From positions 19,158,001-19,222,000 of the forward strand of contig OZ234494.1 in NCBI GenBank assembly GCA_965153455.1: DNA of 64,000 nucleotides, given 5' to 3'. Source of the DNA: Sphagnum compactum. Lineage: Eukaryota > Bryophyta > Sphagnopsida > Sphagnales. Positions 1 through 12,000 of the stretch are shown here, in pieces. Below the pieces are notes generated by a model that saw only the letters and a list, made by a program, of their open reading frames with translations, made no database searches and had not been told where the DNA came from. The translations under genes and the position numbers were made by a program. Position 1 is the stretch's first letter. Each line of letters begins with the position of its first letter.

Positions 1-164
1 CCAATATTAAAGGAGTGATAGTATAATGTGAAATAAGTGTTAGCTTACAATAATTTTTGGAAAAGAAAGAAAATTTGATAATAAAAGTTCAATGTTAGGT
101 AGGAGCCTTTAAAAAAAAAGAATTCAATGATAATTTAATAAAATGATTTTTTGCATTGTTTTTT

Positions 165-405
165 TTTTTTTTGGCTCACATTTATTTTTCATCTACTTAC
201 TTATTATTTATATATTTTTATTCTATCCACCCACCCAATCACCTACATACAACCTTAGACTATTTATCTATCATTTATTATTTACCCACTTCTCATTCAT
301 GTATTCATCCAATTACTTATTTATTTATTCATCTATTTATCATCCACCTACTTACCTTCTCACCTATTCACTCGTTTGTTGACCTACTTATTACTTACTC
401 AATTT
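165..405. repeat. Decayed ATTYATCYA-type simple repeat
   Basis: About 240 bases are a loose tandem of TTATTTAT, CATCCACC, TTCATCCA and TACTTACC words with almost no G on the plus strand. Two overlapping open frames here only reflect this composition (Tyr, Ile, His, Ser and Phe rich). It reads as an old microsatellite or minisatellite blurred by substitutions. The rest of 1-1230 is AT-rich and shows no gene. Confidence 0.6.
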
Positions 406-1324
406 AATAAAAAAAAACACCATGCAAAAAGAACTTGTCATCATCATGAGTGTGAATAATAATAATAAAAATGTTAGGATCTAATATTAACCTAGTTGTT
501 AATAAACATTTTAATATCATAAGTGTGAATAGGAATTTAAAAAAAAGATTTCAACGTTATATTTTACGATAAGTAAAATTATTTAAAAAAATAGTTAGCT
601 TAGTGTTGAAGGACTTATGGCTAGAATCCGTAACACCAAAAGTGAAGGCAATATAAGGAAACTCTTAAATATGTAGTTTAAATTTTATCTTAAAAGGTTG
701 GAACGCCTATACAATCTATAATCAATGAACTACTAATTTTTTTCAAAAAACCATGGCTTTTTAGACAAATGACAAAGTAGAAAATGTTTGTAGATAAAGC
801 TTCATTGAACTTTCTATTGTTGCGACTTTCTTAATGGTATAATTCATTTTGGTCGAACTTGGTAATAGTTCACAACGATTTCATGAGTAGGCAATGGTCA
901 CATGTAGACAAATTGAACACTCTAAAACCCATCTTTTTCATTAAGCACAATAGCTTCCCATTATTTATTTTTCAGCTATTGGGGCTCACATACTAAGTCA
1001 CCTCAAAGCTCTATCAATTATGCATTAATAAAATGCAAGAGCTATGACCAAATCGACCAAATGCAAGAGTCAAAACGTTAACCAAATGCAAGAGCTCCGA
1101 AATTTGTGACTGAAAAAAGTGTGACTCATGGCAAAATGACGACATTTGTCTTCTTCTTCTCATGAGAATGTGTTTCCAAAGTTCTTAACATTGATTAACT
1201 ACATATTTCCAAGCTTGTTTCAACTCTCCAATGAAAAACACCTCTCCATGCGCCAAGAAACAAGGCACTATGTACCAACATGAGGTAGCCAATGGGAAGG
1301 CTCCGGAAGCACTCATGAGGAGTC

Positions 1325-2090
1325 CATTATTTTTCTGTGGGGGTGGGATGGGGTGGGATGGGAAAGGGGATTTTTGTTTTTTCCGTTGTTCTCAATGTGT
1401 TCTCATCATGTTCCCATGGGGTTTCCAAAAGGTTCCCCAAGATGTTCCCAATTTCACCTCACATTTATCCCTTACGGTTTGCCCAAAGCTCAACAATCAT
1501 GTGAATAAACTAAAAAGGTGGGTGGGCCATGGGGGAGCATTATTGTTTCTATTTTGCAACTAAAGAGGTGCTTCTATTGGGGAGTGCCCAATGTTCCCAA
1601 ATTTTTTTGATGATGGGCCAATTAAAATGGCTCCTTAAAAAAAAAAAAAAAAAGTTGAGAGCACACCCATGAATTAATTAATATAAATACACACTATGAT
1701 GACATTAATAGGTACCCATCTACTTAGGCAAGGGTATTAGCCTAGGCCAAAAATGGTAAAAACTCTTTTAGATATTAATTTCCATGCAGACAATGAAAAA
1801 ACTCAAGACATATGCAAAAGAGGGCCCACTTTTTCTCTCTTGACTCTTGGGGGGGAGGGGGAGGGGACTTTTGTTTTCTAGGTTCCCAATATGTTCCCCA
1901 AGATGTTCCCAAATAGCACCACACTTTTATGTCATGTGCTTTGCCCAAAGTTGAACTCTCATATACATAATCTATAAAAAAGGCAGGTAAAATGGAAGCA
2001 AGCACATATGAGCTTTTGTTTTAAAGAGTGCTCAATGTTTCAGAAAAATTGGTGATGGGCCAATCCAAATGGTTCATTACAAACAAAAAC
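1325..2090. repeat. Two diverged direct copies of a G-rich-headed element
   Basis: Copy A (about 1325-1640) and copy B (about 1830-2080) share the same order of blocks. First comes a G-run tract, then TTTTGTTTTC-like sequence, then a run of GTTCCC words including CCCCAAGATGTTCCCAA. A TTTGCCCAAAG block follows, then GGTGATGGGCCAAT-like sequence near the end. Copy A ends in a 17-base A tract and copy B in an A-rich tract. The offset is about 480-500 bp. The A-rich ends would fit a retroposed short element, but no Pol III promoter boxes were identified. Confidence 0.6.
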
Positions 2091-2160
2091 AAAACTTTGA
2101 ACTTGGGAGGCACCTCATCTAATAGGTAAATACAAAGATGACAATAAAAGTTTTTCTAAT

Positions 2161-2597
2161 GGGTATCTCAATATGCATATTAAATAAATTTCATTTTATC
2201 CACCTCATATCCTTATTCATCCAACCTCATATGTGACATATACATCATTCGCAATCCCATCAATCAAATTATGAATTTGATAGAAATGCCAAATTAGTAT
2301 ATTAAAAACCACAAGGTTAATTTTATTTAAATACTTTCGCATTGTTCCAAAATTTACCAGAACATAAATTGGAGTTGTAAGGTGGGTGGATGTCACATGA
2401 GGAGCTATCTTTGTGAAATTATGTGTTTTAAAAAACATAATGATCTTTAGCTCATCAGGTAATTTGGGCTAATTCTATGCTTCGAAATGGAAATTATTGA
2501 TATGAGAACACGACATATATCCTTGGATGTGACCAAAGGGGTATCTCAATATGGATATTACATAAATTTCATTTTATCCACCTCATATCCTTATTCA
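2161..2597. repeat. 59-bp direct repeat pair, 378 bp apart
   Basis: Positions 2161-2219 and 2539-2597 match at 57 of 59 bases, starting GGGTATCTCAATATG and ending CATATCCTTATTCA. The sequence between them is AT-rich with no recognisable gene. The pair could be a local duplication or ends left by an inserted element. Confidence 0.75.
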
Positions 2598-3096
2598 ACA
2601 AATAGGCGATTCCAAATTCCACTATCAAAATAGATAGGTCACCTCCTTTAACTTTCCATCGACATCTCTTAATTGATTGAAAGAGATGTTGGATAATAGG
2701 AGAGATGATGATAGGATGCCCATGAGGTTAGACATGATTTTCTTTATTGATCATCTTGTTTTCATGAATGGGTACTAAATCAAGCTCAAACCACATATGT
2801 AGGTAATTGATTGTGTTGTGGTGGCTTGTAATTGGCCCGCTTGTTTCATATTGGTGGCACAACTTGATGAAATGCACAAATTTCACACACATTTGCCACA
2901 ACAACCACTTGATGAACCTACTTGTAACATGTGAATTGTGTGTGGTAAAATGAGAGCCTTTGAGTAGCAACATTATCATGCATGCATGAGCCAACAACTA
3001 GTAGGACAACCAACCACGCTTCCACAACAACTTGATGGCAAGTCACATCTTGACACACTAAAGATGACACTAACATGCTTACATCTCATAAAAAAT

Positions 3097-3158
3097 GGCA
3101 CCTAGTTAACTAACTAGACTGTAGGTTCTCACTTGTATGTCTAGTTAGTTATGGTGCC
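3097..3158. repeat. Inverted repeat, about 20-bp arms
   Basis: Arm 3097-3119 (GGCACC followed by AACTAACTAGAC) pairs with 3139-3158 (GTCTAGTTAGTTA followed by GGTGCC), leaving a 19-base loop. There is no gene nearby, so this is probably a small transposon end or fold-back remnant and not a terminator. Confidence 0.6.
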
Positions 3159-3579
3159 TTCAACTTTTTTCTTCCTTGAAATGTGGTGAAATTGGGGTAT
3201 TTTTTCCCCGCAAAAAATCCCTTTGTAGAATTCTTAGGCTGTTTTTTTGGGTCACTAAATGGTGAAATTTTTCCTGAAAAAATAACTTTGCTTCAACATA
3301 TTATCGTTATTTAAGCTAACTTGATCTTAGGATACTATTGCAACATAAAATAATGACAAAAGAAATTGGATTTTAAATAAAACACATGAAAAAAAAAAGA
3401 TATGTGGTCAAGTAATTTGTTTTTGGTTTTCTCTTGAATTCACATAAGTAAGAGAGATTACTCATCAAATATTCTTGGTTTGTCTCAAAATTCACATAAA
3501 TGATTAAAAATATTTGATGAATATTTATTTTTAAAAATATATATTTTGTGATGTGACCAAATTGATGATCATCCACAAG

Positions 3580-3790
3580 AATGTTTAACCAAATTTGGTT
3601 ATAGACCAGATATGATTTTTTTCAAAAAAAGAATCGTATCATATTTGGCTACATGTTGGAGCATGTTGTAAAAAATTAAAGATTCAGATTTTTTAATTTA
3701 GCAAATTAAAACTTTTTTTCACAAAATCCTTTGTATGTATCACAATCATATTTTTCAAGTTGAAAATGAAAAAATTCACCCAAAACACGT
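3580..3790 (+). repeat. Dispersed repeat, copy 1 (partner at 41.4-41.6 kb)
   Basis: This block contains CCAAATTTGGTTATAGACC, AGATATGA, and further right CACAAAATCCTTTGTATG and AATCATATTTTTCAAG. The same words in the same order occur on the minus strand at about 41385-41605. It is therefore a member of a dispersed repeat family of unknown class. Confidence 0.65.
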
Positions 3791-3889
3791 TAGTTAGTGT
3801 TTTTCTTAATTCTCCAACTAATTAGGTTATCACATATTATTTTGGCTTTGTAAATTTAGGATTGTCCCATAGTAGTAAGTAATTTTTTA

Positions 3890-6800
3890 ATAGGTGGGGC
3901 ATGTGCTCCTATTACGCCTCTTTCCTCATGGGCAACAAACATCCCATGTCCTTTAGTTCATCATGTCCCATTGAACTTTGTCCTTCCCATTGTCCATTTG
4001 TTTTATCATGTGCCACCATAGACCTAGTTTCCACCCCATCTCCTATGCAAACCACACATCTCCCACTGTTTCCCCCTCCCATTTTAACAAACCATACACC
4101 ACCCACTAGTTCTTTTTATCGACCTCCAACCTTTTGTGCCCCAACTTTACACTTTCCCAAACCCCCTTGATCATGCACATGTACGACCTTTTCCCCTTTC
4201 CATTCTACTAGCCCCTTTAATTGCATGTGATTAGACCCCCCAACCTACCTTCATCTCCTGAACACATTTGCAATTTCCACCTAAAGTTATTTCCCCCACC
4301 TATTGGTGCCAATTTACCATTCAAGGGTTAATTCATCATCAACGTTTTTGACAAACACCCAATTCATTTAATCCAAACCCCCATGACCATCTTGATTCAA
4401 TACCTTCCTCTATTTCCACCCTGCTTGCATCAGCCTAAACTTGGGTTTTGTCTTTTGATGTCCTTAAGTCTTTTCATTTAAGTTTTTGTCGTCCTTGATT
4501 GTATAACCGCATCCTTGCCAATCTACAACATGATGTACAAGTGGAATTTCATTTTCCATTAGATAAGTTAACGTAAAACCCTTATGATGTGATAACTTGG
4601 CACTTATTCCTCTTATTACCCCAATGGTGTTTTGTTTTGCCCCCTCATGGTGGGGTAGTGGGGCTGGAAATGTGGATTCGATTCAAGCGTTTTTTAATAG
4701 GCAATTGAGAAAACTTGCAAAAGGAGTTTTCTTTGTGAACCCAAGCTTTGGCGGCAAGTTTGAATTCAATGCTTCTTCCCCAACATGATCCCCCAGCTCA
4801 TAAATGCCTTCTTCAAGGTTTAATTGTTGGACATGCAAAGGAATAATTTAAAGCAACTCGCACCTTAGCACTAGTTTCCCCTGCACCCACATCCTTTGAC
4901 ACCACCTCAGCTTTCACCGCACTACACCTTGATTCAAATGGCTATTTCTTGCCTTTCTTAAAAGAATACAAACCAAACCAAGATTTTGAACTTTCTTTTT
5001 ATTTGAATTGGCATTCCAATACATGCCCCATTTGTTGGCAAATGGTTCTTCTAAGATGGTTTTTGAACACTTTTGGGATTGTTTTCACCTAGAAGATTTA
5101 GCGAATGGATTCCCTTAGTTATTTCAGCTTTTTTTTCATATTGTTAAAGGTCACATTCCACCTTGAATTGCACATGTTCTTGGTGTGTCTTGCCTCTTAA
5201 CCATGACCAAACCTTTAGGTGGAATTTGTCCCATTGTAGTGGGGAAACATTATATTGACTCTCAATTCATGCCTTATGCTTTCAATTTTACGACACCTTT
5301 GCAACACATTTCTCCCACACTAATTCAAAGTGGCAACTAAAGGCAGTTGTGAAGTAGTAATTAGGTGCACCCTGGACCTTTACCCTGATTGGGTTGTTTT
5401 CTAGCTAGACATGGCAAACAGCTTCAATTTGATGTCAAGAGGGGTTATATTTCAAGAACTTCGTGCAACAAGTGGAAACATCATGTAATTCCTCCCTTAT
5501 GTTTGTGCATTTTATGCATTTGAGTCTCCCTTGTTTTACAACCATTGTAATCATAAAAACGATGTCATAGTCATTCACTTTGCCATGGGAACTTGCCAAG
5601 GTGATCCTTTGGGAAAGGCACTCTTCGCATTAGCCCATTTATAGCTTTGCATTTTATAGCCAGTCAATTCCCTTCTTATCTATTTCCATCCATTGTAGAT
5701 GACATTCACATCATAGGTCCCCCTTTAATTGTATCATTTGCATATGAACATTTTTAGATTGAACTCTATGCCATAGGTATTTCTATCGAACCTCATAAAT
5801 GTGTAGCATAGTCACCTTCTGGCCTACCGCCTGACTTAACACCCCATCCTAGTTTACCACCCCATTAGAATGAATTAAAGTTTTGGGAGTTCCATTGGAC
5901 ACTTCATCATTCCCATCATCCTTCATAAAAAATGCCTTATTAAAATATGTTTGACATGTGTATCTTTTCCCTATAATGGGTGATGTTCATGTAGCCTTTA
6001 GAATTTTAACTCACTATTTCATGCAATGGCCTTCATATTTCTTATGATGTACACTTCCCTCTTCCACTTTCATAGAGTCCCTCACTTTTTTTGATTGCTC
6101 CCTCCTTAAAGTGTTTGGGCACCTTTTGGGTCCAAGATCCTTTGACACCTAGAAGGACCTCTACCACATAAAAAGACATTTCTCCCAATAACTTTTAGTG
6201 GCATCGAGTTCATACCAATGACCACCATCATCACAACAACCTATTTAAAGAATTGGGCACTTATAGCTTCAATCATAACTATTAGGTTTATGGTTAATGA
6301 ATGCCCCTTCCTTTTTGAAACCTGAACACAAATCAACAATAACACCTTCCCTTTCCAACAACACCTCAAGGCAACATGTGATTTCCTATTGCCCCCAACT
6401 TGCGCATGTTTTCTTTCATTTGAACAACTCATCGAGTAACAAATGATTTGACTTCAAGATTCCATCTTGAAGCATTTGCACCATCATACCCTTTCCAGCA
6501 TGTTCTCCAATGGGATATTTGAAGTCCATCATGCTCGAATTCTATCATGTTCTAGCCTAGGGGCGATGTTTGGTTTGTACTTCAACTAATCTTCCCAAAC
6601 TTTCGACTAGCTACCTCGGTCTTTTCCACGACATTTTGAATACAACTTGGACTACCTCATCTCTCAATTATAGGTATTCCTTGATGCGTGTACACATATC
6701 CCTTCAACCCTATGGGTATTCACCTTTTACGTTGTGCTCATGGCAACGAATGCACAAGAACCCATGATGTAATTTGTGACACCTTTACTGCCATTGTGCG

Positions 6801-7645
6801 GGATGCTAGTTTCCATGTGGGGCAAAAACAACTACATGTGCTTCCTTCAAACATGTTAAACTCCTTTCATCAACGAGTTGACATTGTGCTCACGAGTGTA
6901 AACAATATAACATGAGCCACACCTGCCTGTTTTTTGACTACTTTTGTGACTACTTTTGGAGAATTTTTTTAAAAAAAATCTTTGAAAAAATATTTTAAAA
7001 TCGTGATAATTTTTTTATAGTACTTTGATAAGCCTTGCATTAAAAATTTGTCAAAATATGTCATTTAGAAAAAGACTAAAATTATTAAACATGTCGTTTT
7101 ACTACTTAGAAAAATGGTTATAATGTTTTATTAATGTTTTTTCATTTTTTTATTCATTTGATTAATTTCAAATTTATTCAAACTTCCCATGATATATTAT
7201 GAATGTTATCATATAAGAAAATTTTATAATTTCAACATGAAATTAAATTACATTTTCAATAACATGGAACATCAAGTAGTAGTTACACTTGTTGTGGTAT
7301 GCGTTACCATGATTGCACCTTCACCAAATATGGCATTTGCACCTTCATTGATGTTGTCATTATCGACCCAACACGAGCGGATTTACTTCTTCAATCTTGC
7401 ATCACTCAAGGATTTGTTGTTTTTGATGCAATTCAAGCCAAAGGATGGAGCTATTGTGATCGACAACCTGCCAATCAATTCCTCCCCTTAGTAGCACAGA
7501 GGCATTTGGATGTCTACATAAATAGGCAGATGTGTTTTTACACAATTGTTGCTAAAAGAAATGTTGTCCATTCTAACCATATTTTTGCGACTATTATGCG
7601 ACTAGTGTCTAACCAACTTATTTTACGATTAATAATGTGTTAATC
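3890..7645 (+). pseudogene. Decayed non-LTR (LINE-like) retrotransposon with reverse transcriptase
   Basis: A long relic on the plus strand, broken by many stops and frameshifts. A proline-rich, C-rich stretch (3900-4170) leads in. The reverse transcriptase core is recognisable in pieces: LDMANSFN at 5405-5428 (motif A, with the first catalytic Asp), GTCQGDPLG at about 5588-5614 (the QGDP motif), and VDDIHII at 5695-5715 (the catalytic Asp-Asp pair, in a different frame). Downstream pieces include GNECTRTHD (about 6742-6768), VDIVLT (6877-6894) and DVVIIDPTRADLL (7346-7384). The last two should be nearly adjacent but lie 430 bp apart, so an insertion separates them. The blocks are in the order of a plant non-LTR element. 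The element is dead; stop codons mostly look like C-to-T or G-to-A changes. The exact clade and the 5' end are uncertain. Confidence 0.8.
6895..7328. mobile_element. Small AT-rich insertion inside the LINE relic
   Basis: About 430 bases interrupt the open frame of the reverse-transcriptase relic between a VDIVLT block and a block starting CCAAATATGGCATTTGC. The insert is very AT-rich. Near its left edge is TTTTGTGACTACTTTT and near its right edge AAGTAGTAGTTACACTTG, which are imperfect inverted matches, so a MITE-like element is likely. Flanking TCAC-like bases may be a short target duplication, but this is weak. Confidence 0.4.
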
Positions 7646-8029
7646 TTACATGTACATGTAGTTGTAACTTGTTGTAGTCGCATTTGTAATTACAAGAAGG
7701 GTTGAACCAAATTCTAATTGTAGATGTGACTATAACTTATGACTAATATGATTTTCATTGAAAATGTAAATGAAAAGTGAACAATGTCATCTAATTTTGA
7801 TTGCATAACATAGTTGTTTTTGCAACTACAATGAAAGTTCTTGCAATTGCAATAGTATATTCTACCACATGTACAAAAAAAATATAAACCACACATTGCG
7901 AATTTTGTTATTTCAATTGGACTATTATCCTTTCAATGTACCCATCCATGGGTCTTGTTTGCGATAATCCATGGGTCTCCCATGATATAATATTTAATAG
8001 TTCATAGATTGCTAGAAAAGGTTATTATA
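7646..8029. other. AT-rich spacer, no gene seen
   Basis: I see only diverged AT-rich sequence between the LINE relic and the tandem array, with GTTGTAGTCGCATTTGTAAT-like words repeated loosely. There is no supported coding or RNA feature. Confidence 0.5.
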
Positions 8030-9015
8030 ACCTAGTTGGTAAATTAAGTTCGGTAAGTTTAATAGGTTACATTAAACTAAATAGGTTTATGTACATTGGT
8101 AGCCTAGCCTAGCTTGCATACTTAATTAATTGGCTTAAGTTATCTATAAATAGTATTAGGCTTGTTTACTAGGTGTAACTAATAGGTCACGAGGTTATGA
8201 AGGTTAAACCTAGATAGGTTAGGTAAGCTAGGTAGGTAGTTGGTAAGCTAGGTCATTAATTAGTAAACTAAGTAATAGGTAGTAAGTAAGATATGTAATA
8301 GGTAGGTTAATTAATTTTTTGTGTAAATATGTGATCATGTTTTCATATTAATTAATTAGTTAATTAGATTAGGTACTTAATCAATTAATTAGATAGGCTA
8401 GGTAGTATGTAATAAATGGGATAGGCATTAGTAAACTTAGTAGGTAAGTAGGTTTTAAGGTAAGCAATAGGTATTTTATTTTGTGGATATTTCATAGTGT
8501 TTTTGTATTAATTGATTAATTATTTAGCTACTTTAAACAATTAATTTATTAAATGTAAGCTAAGTAATTAATTTATTAGGTAGGTTACGTAGTAGATAGT
8601 AAGTATTTACCTTAGGTAGTATGTGATAAATAGGATAAGTAGTAGTAAGTAATAGGTAGGTTAAATGTAGATATTTTATTATGTGGATATATGATTTTAA
8701 AAATAATGATAATAAATTAAGTTGGTTAGGTAATTACTTTATTAAATGTAGGTTAGGTAATAGATAGTAGGTATGTAGCCTAGGTAATATTATACCTAAT
8801 TAGTAAATAAGGTAGGTAGTAGGTAGTAAGTAGCTAATTTAAGTAATAGGTATTTTGTTGTGTGGATATGTCATTTTTATATTAATTAATTAATTAATTA
8901 ATTAATATGGTAGGTTAGTTTGTAGGTAGTAGGTAGTAAGTAGGATAGGTAGTAAATAGTTTTGAAAAATAATAAATATCTTATTGTGTGGATATATGAT
9001 AATGTTTTTGTATTG
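8030..9015. repeat. Degenerate tandem array of TAGGTAGT-rich units
   Basis: The block is dominated by TAGGTAGTAAGTA-type words and ATTAATTAATT tracts. A landmark (TTATTGTGTGGATATATGAT and variants, often followed by GTTTTTGTATTAATT) recurs near 8318, 8475, 8676, 8849 and 8979. That gives unit lengths of roughly 130-200 bp. It is a satellite-like array, now heavily diverged. A short reverse-orientation stretch (CCCTACCTACCTATT) lies nearby at about 9222. Confidence 0.7.
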
Positions 9016-12000
9016 GACAAATGATGTGATAGTGTTGTAGTGTTGTAGCGTTTCCCTTTCATTAGAATTTACCCCAGATCTTTTGTTTACAACTTCAAAC
9101 TTGTAAAGTGTATAAGTAGGTGAAAGAATGGACTAAATTCATGGTATATTCTATAAACATAGTGCACGTGCCATTTGGGATAAGCTAATCAAACGGCTTG
9201 TCCCCAACAAAATAAATAGGACCCTACCTACCTATTTGGCCTATGCTTAGTAACCTATTCTACCCTAACTTAGCCTAAAATACATTATAATTAAGTAATT
9301 ATAATAATTAATTAATGCAATTATAGTATTATATTATTCTAATATAATATTGAATTATTGTATTGATATTTTTTAGTTATTATAACTATAGTATATAAAT
9401 ATTGTAATTGTAATATATCTCTTTTGAACAAATTGAAAATTGCCATGTGTTTTATGGCCTAGTTGTAAGGTTCGTGACTACACTTTCAACTTCATGGCCA
9501 TGTCATTTTTTTGTGACCATCTTTTGGGCACTTGTCGTAGGTGACTAGGCTATGTTTAGTCACATGTGTCCATTATAACTATAAGTGAGTAGCAAATCAA
9601 ATCATTGATTTTCAAATTTCATCTAGTGTGTGCCAATGCCATTTGGAGTTTGGAAAGATTAGAGGGCCTTTTTCATTTAGTCTTGGTAACTTTTCTTTAG
9701 CAAAAAATTTCAATCACATTGCAAAGGGGTAAAAGCATGCTATGATGGACTTTTTTGGAGGTCTTAGTGACAAATTTTTCTAGGTGAGTAAAGTATTGTT
9801 GCATTGTATGCAAATTTATTTGAGAAACTTGATAAAATTGAAATGAAAAATTGAAACCTACATTCTAATCTTTCAAACACAAAACAAAAATTACCAAAGT
9901 GATAGATATTCAATCCAAGGTGGAATTTACAAAGGATGGTACATCCAATGTCCCCATCCAGACTATTCCAAAAAATAGTATCATTATGGATTTTTTCTTT
10001 TAATGGAGTTGGAAATTAAGCCTACAACTTTTTACCACCACACATTAAATTACCATAACACTTAAGATGAAAAAATCAAGCAAGAAAAATTCTCTAAAGT
10101 TTTTTAAGATTTAAAATGAAAATTTCAAATTCATAAAGTCCATTTCAATATTTAAATTGATTTTTTCAAGGCCCATATTTTTAAAGGTTTCTTTAAAAGG
10201 TTTAAATTATGGTGGTATGAACTTGGAAATGGAAAAAAATGTGAATTTCAACACCATTGAAATGTTTTTTTAAAAAATACTAGATTTGGACTCTAAAATG
10301 GGACTTTGAGTTGCCAATTTTGGTCCACTGTAGTGTGTTTTTACCCAAAGGCTGCAATCATCTTCCATCTTAAGTCGAGCGGTAGCCGTAGACCTCGCTA
10401 CTTCACGACTTCCACCGTTTCAAGACACATTTCCCATCTCCACAACCAACTTATTGTAAGTGCATGGTTTTTGATATGGAAAATTATGACCAACCTACTA
10501 TAAGCACTTAGTTTTTTGACATGGATAGGTTTTGACATCTAGTTTGAGCTAACTTGACATCATGAAAATTCTCCCTTTTCTTTTTTCTTATCCCTTTGTA
10601 CATTTTCCTAATCTATGGTGTGTTTATCAATAAAGTTTTGTCGGGTTGCACATTCATCAAAACATGCCTAAAGACCTTGCCTTGTGGGGATCATTCACCA
10701 AAAACACATAAGTTTGTTTTTGTGAAATTTTCCAATGTAATCCAAATGACACAAAAGTTTATTGTGACATGATTTCATTACACAAAAGGCTTATTCCAAG
10801 GCTTAAAACAATATGTATTTAATTAATTATGGACTAAATTGTTAATTGTGGACTTTTTCTAACCTAGTGATTGGGATCAAGTTTGAGATAAAACTTTGTT
10901 AACATCTATTTGTTGGATCATTTAGTGAGGCAAAAAATTATTAATATTTATTGTTGCATCATTTGGTGACCTTTAAATGAAAGTTTCTCTTTAATTTTTC
11001 AACTTCCAAATGGTCAATTGTTAATTTTGAACTTTTCAAAATTTTGGAATTAACTAGATAGACGATTTAATAACAAACTAACAATGTTAAAATCATGAAA
11101 CAAAAAATAAATTTGAAGTTATCCTCATAACTGTTTATATATTTAAAGGGATGAATGGATGAATTATCAACCACATTCATCTAGATTCTACATTTCCTAA
11201 ACATTATCATTCATCAATTTCAAGTTGGTAATATTCTATCACATACTAACTTTTGAGAACTATTATCCTTTCTATGGATGAGTTAATACTTTATTTGGAA
11301 TCTACTTTTCTACTTTCCTAGGATCTAATCAAGTTCACATAATTGATTTTTATTTATGCCTAACCAAAAATAGTCACCTAAATCACTCATGAATCCAAGA
11401 AATTCTTTAATCAAAATCATAGGCTCATAAGGACAATTATCATATCCATCCATCTTTCTATTTGGCCTAGGTTGTAATGAATATAATTTATAATTTTAAC
11501 CAACTTTTGGACAAACCAATTTTGCATTTGAAGGAATTGGCACATTTTGGCCTTCACCCATAGCTCATATTGACATCACTCAAACTCCCCAAAATAAGAA
11601 AAGGGGTCAAAGATCCATTTATGCATTGAAGGATCTAAAAATTTGGAATGTATCATCTCCCACAAGGATCATGTTAGAGTTCAATCATAGTTGGGGTTCC
11701 AAAATAAAATGTCTATGTCTAGAAAACAAACTATAAAAGAAATTTTTTAATTTTCATACAACTTAGTATATTACAGTTATGGTGTACTATTGTGTTCCTA
11801 CAATTAATGTATTGGGATGATAGGAAAAGAAAAATATCCAATAATATATTGGATATTGTGTAAATTTTTTTTTTGAATCCTAAACTAATTGATTTAGGGT
11901 GACAATTGTCCATATTATAAGTTTTATAAAATAATGCATAAAATTGAGATGCAAATGATTTCAATCTTTTTAGAAAAAAATCATGTTTCCCTCTATGCAA

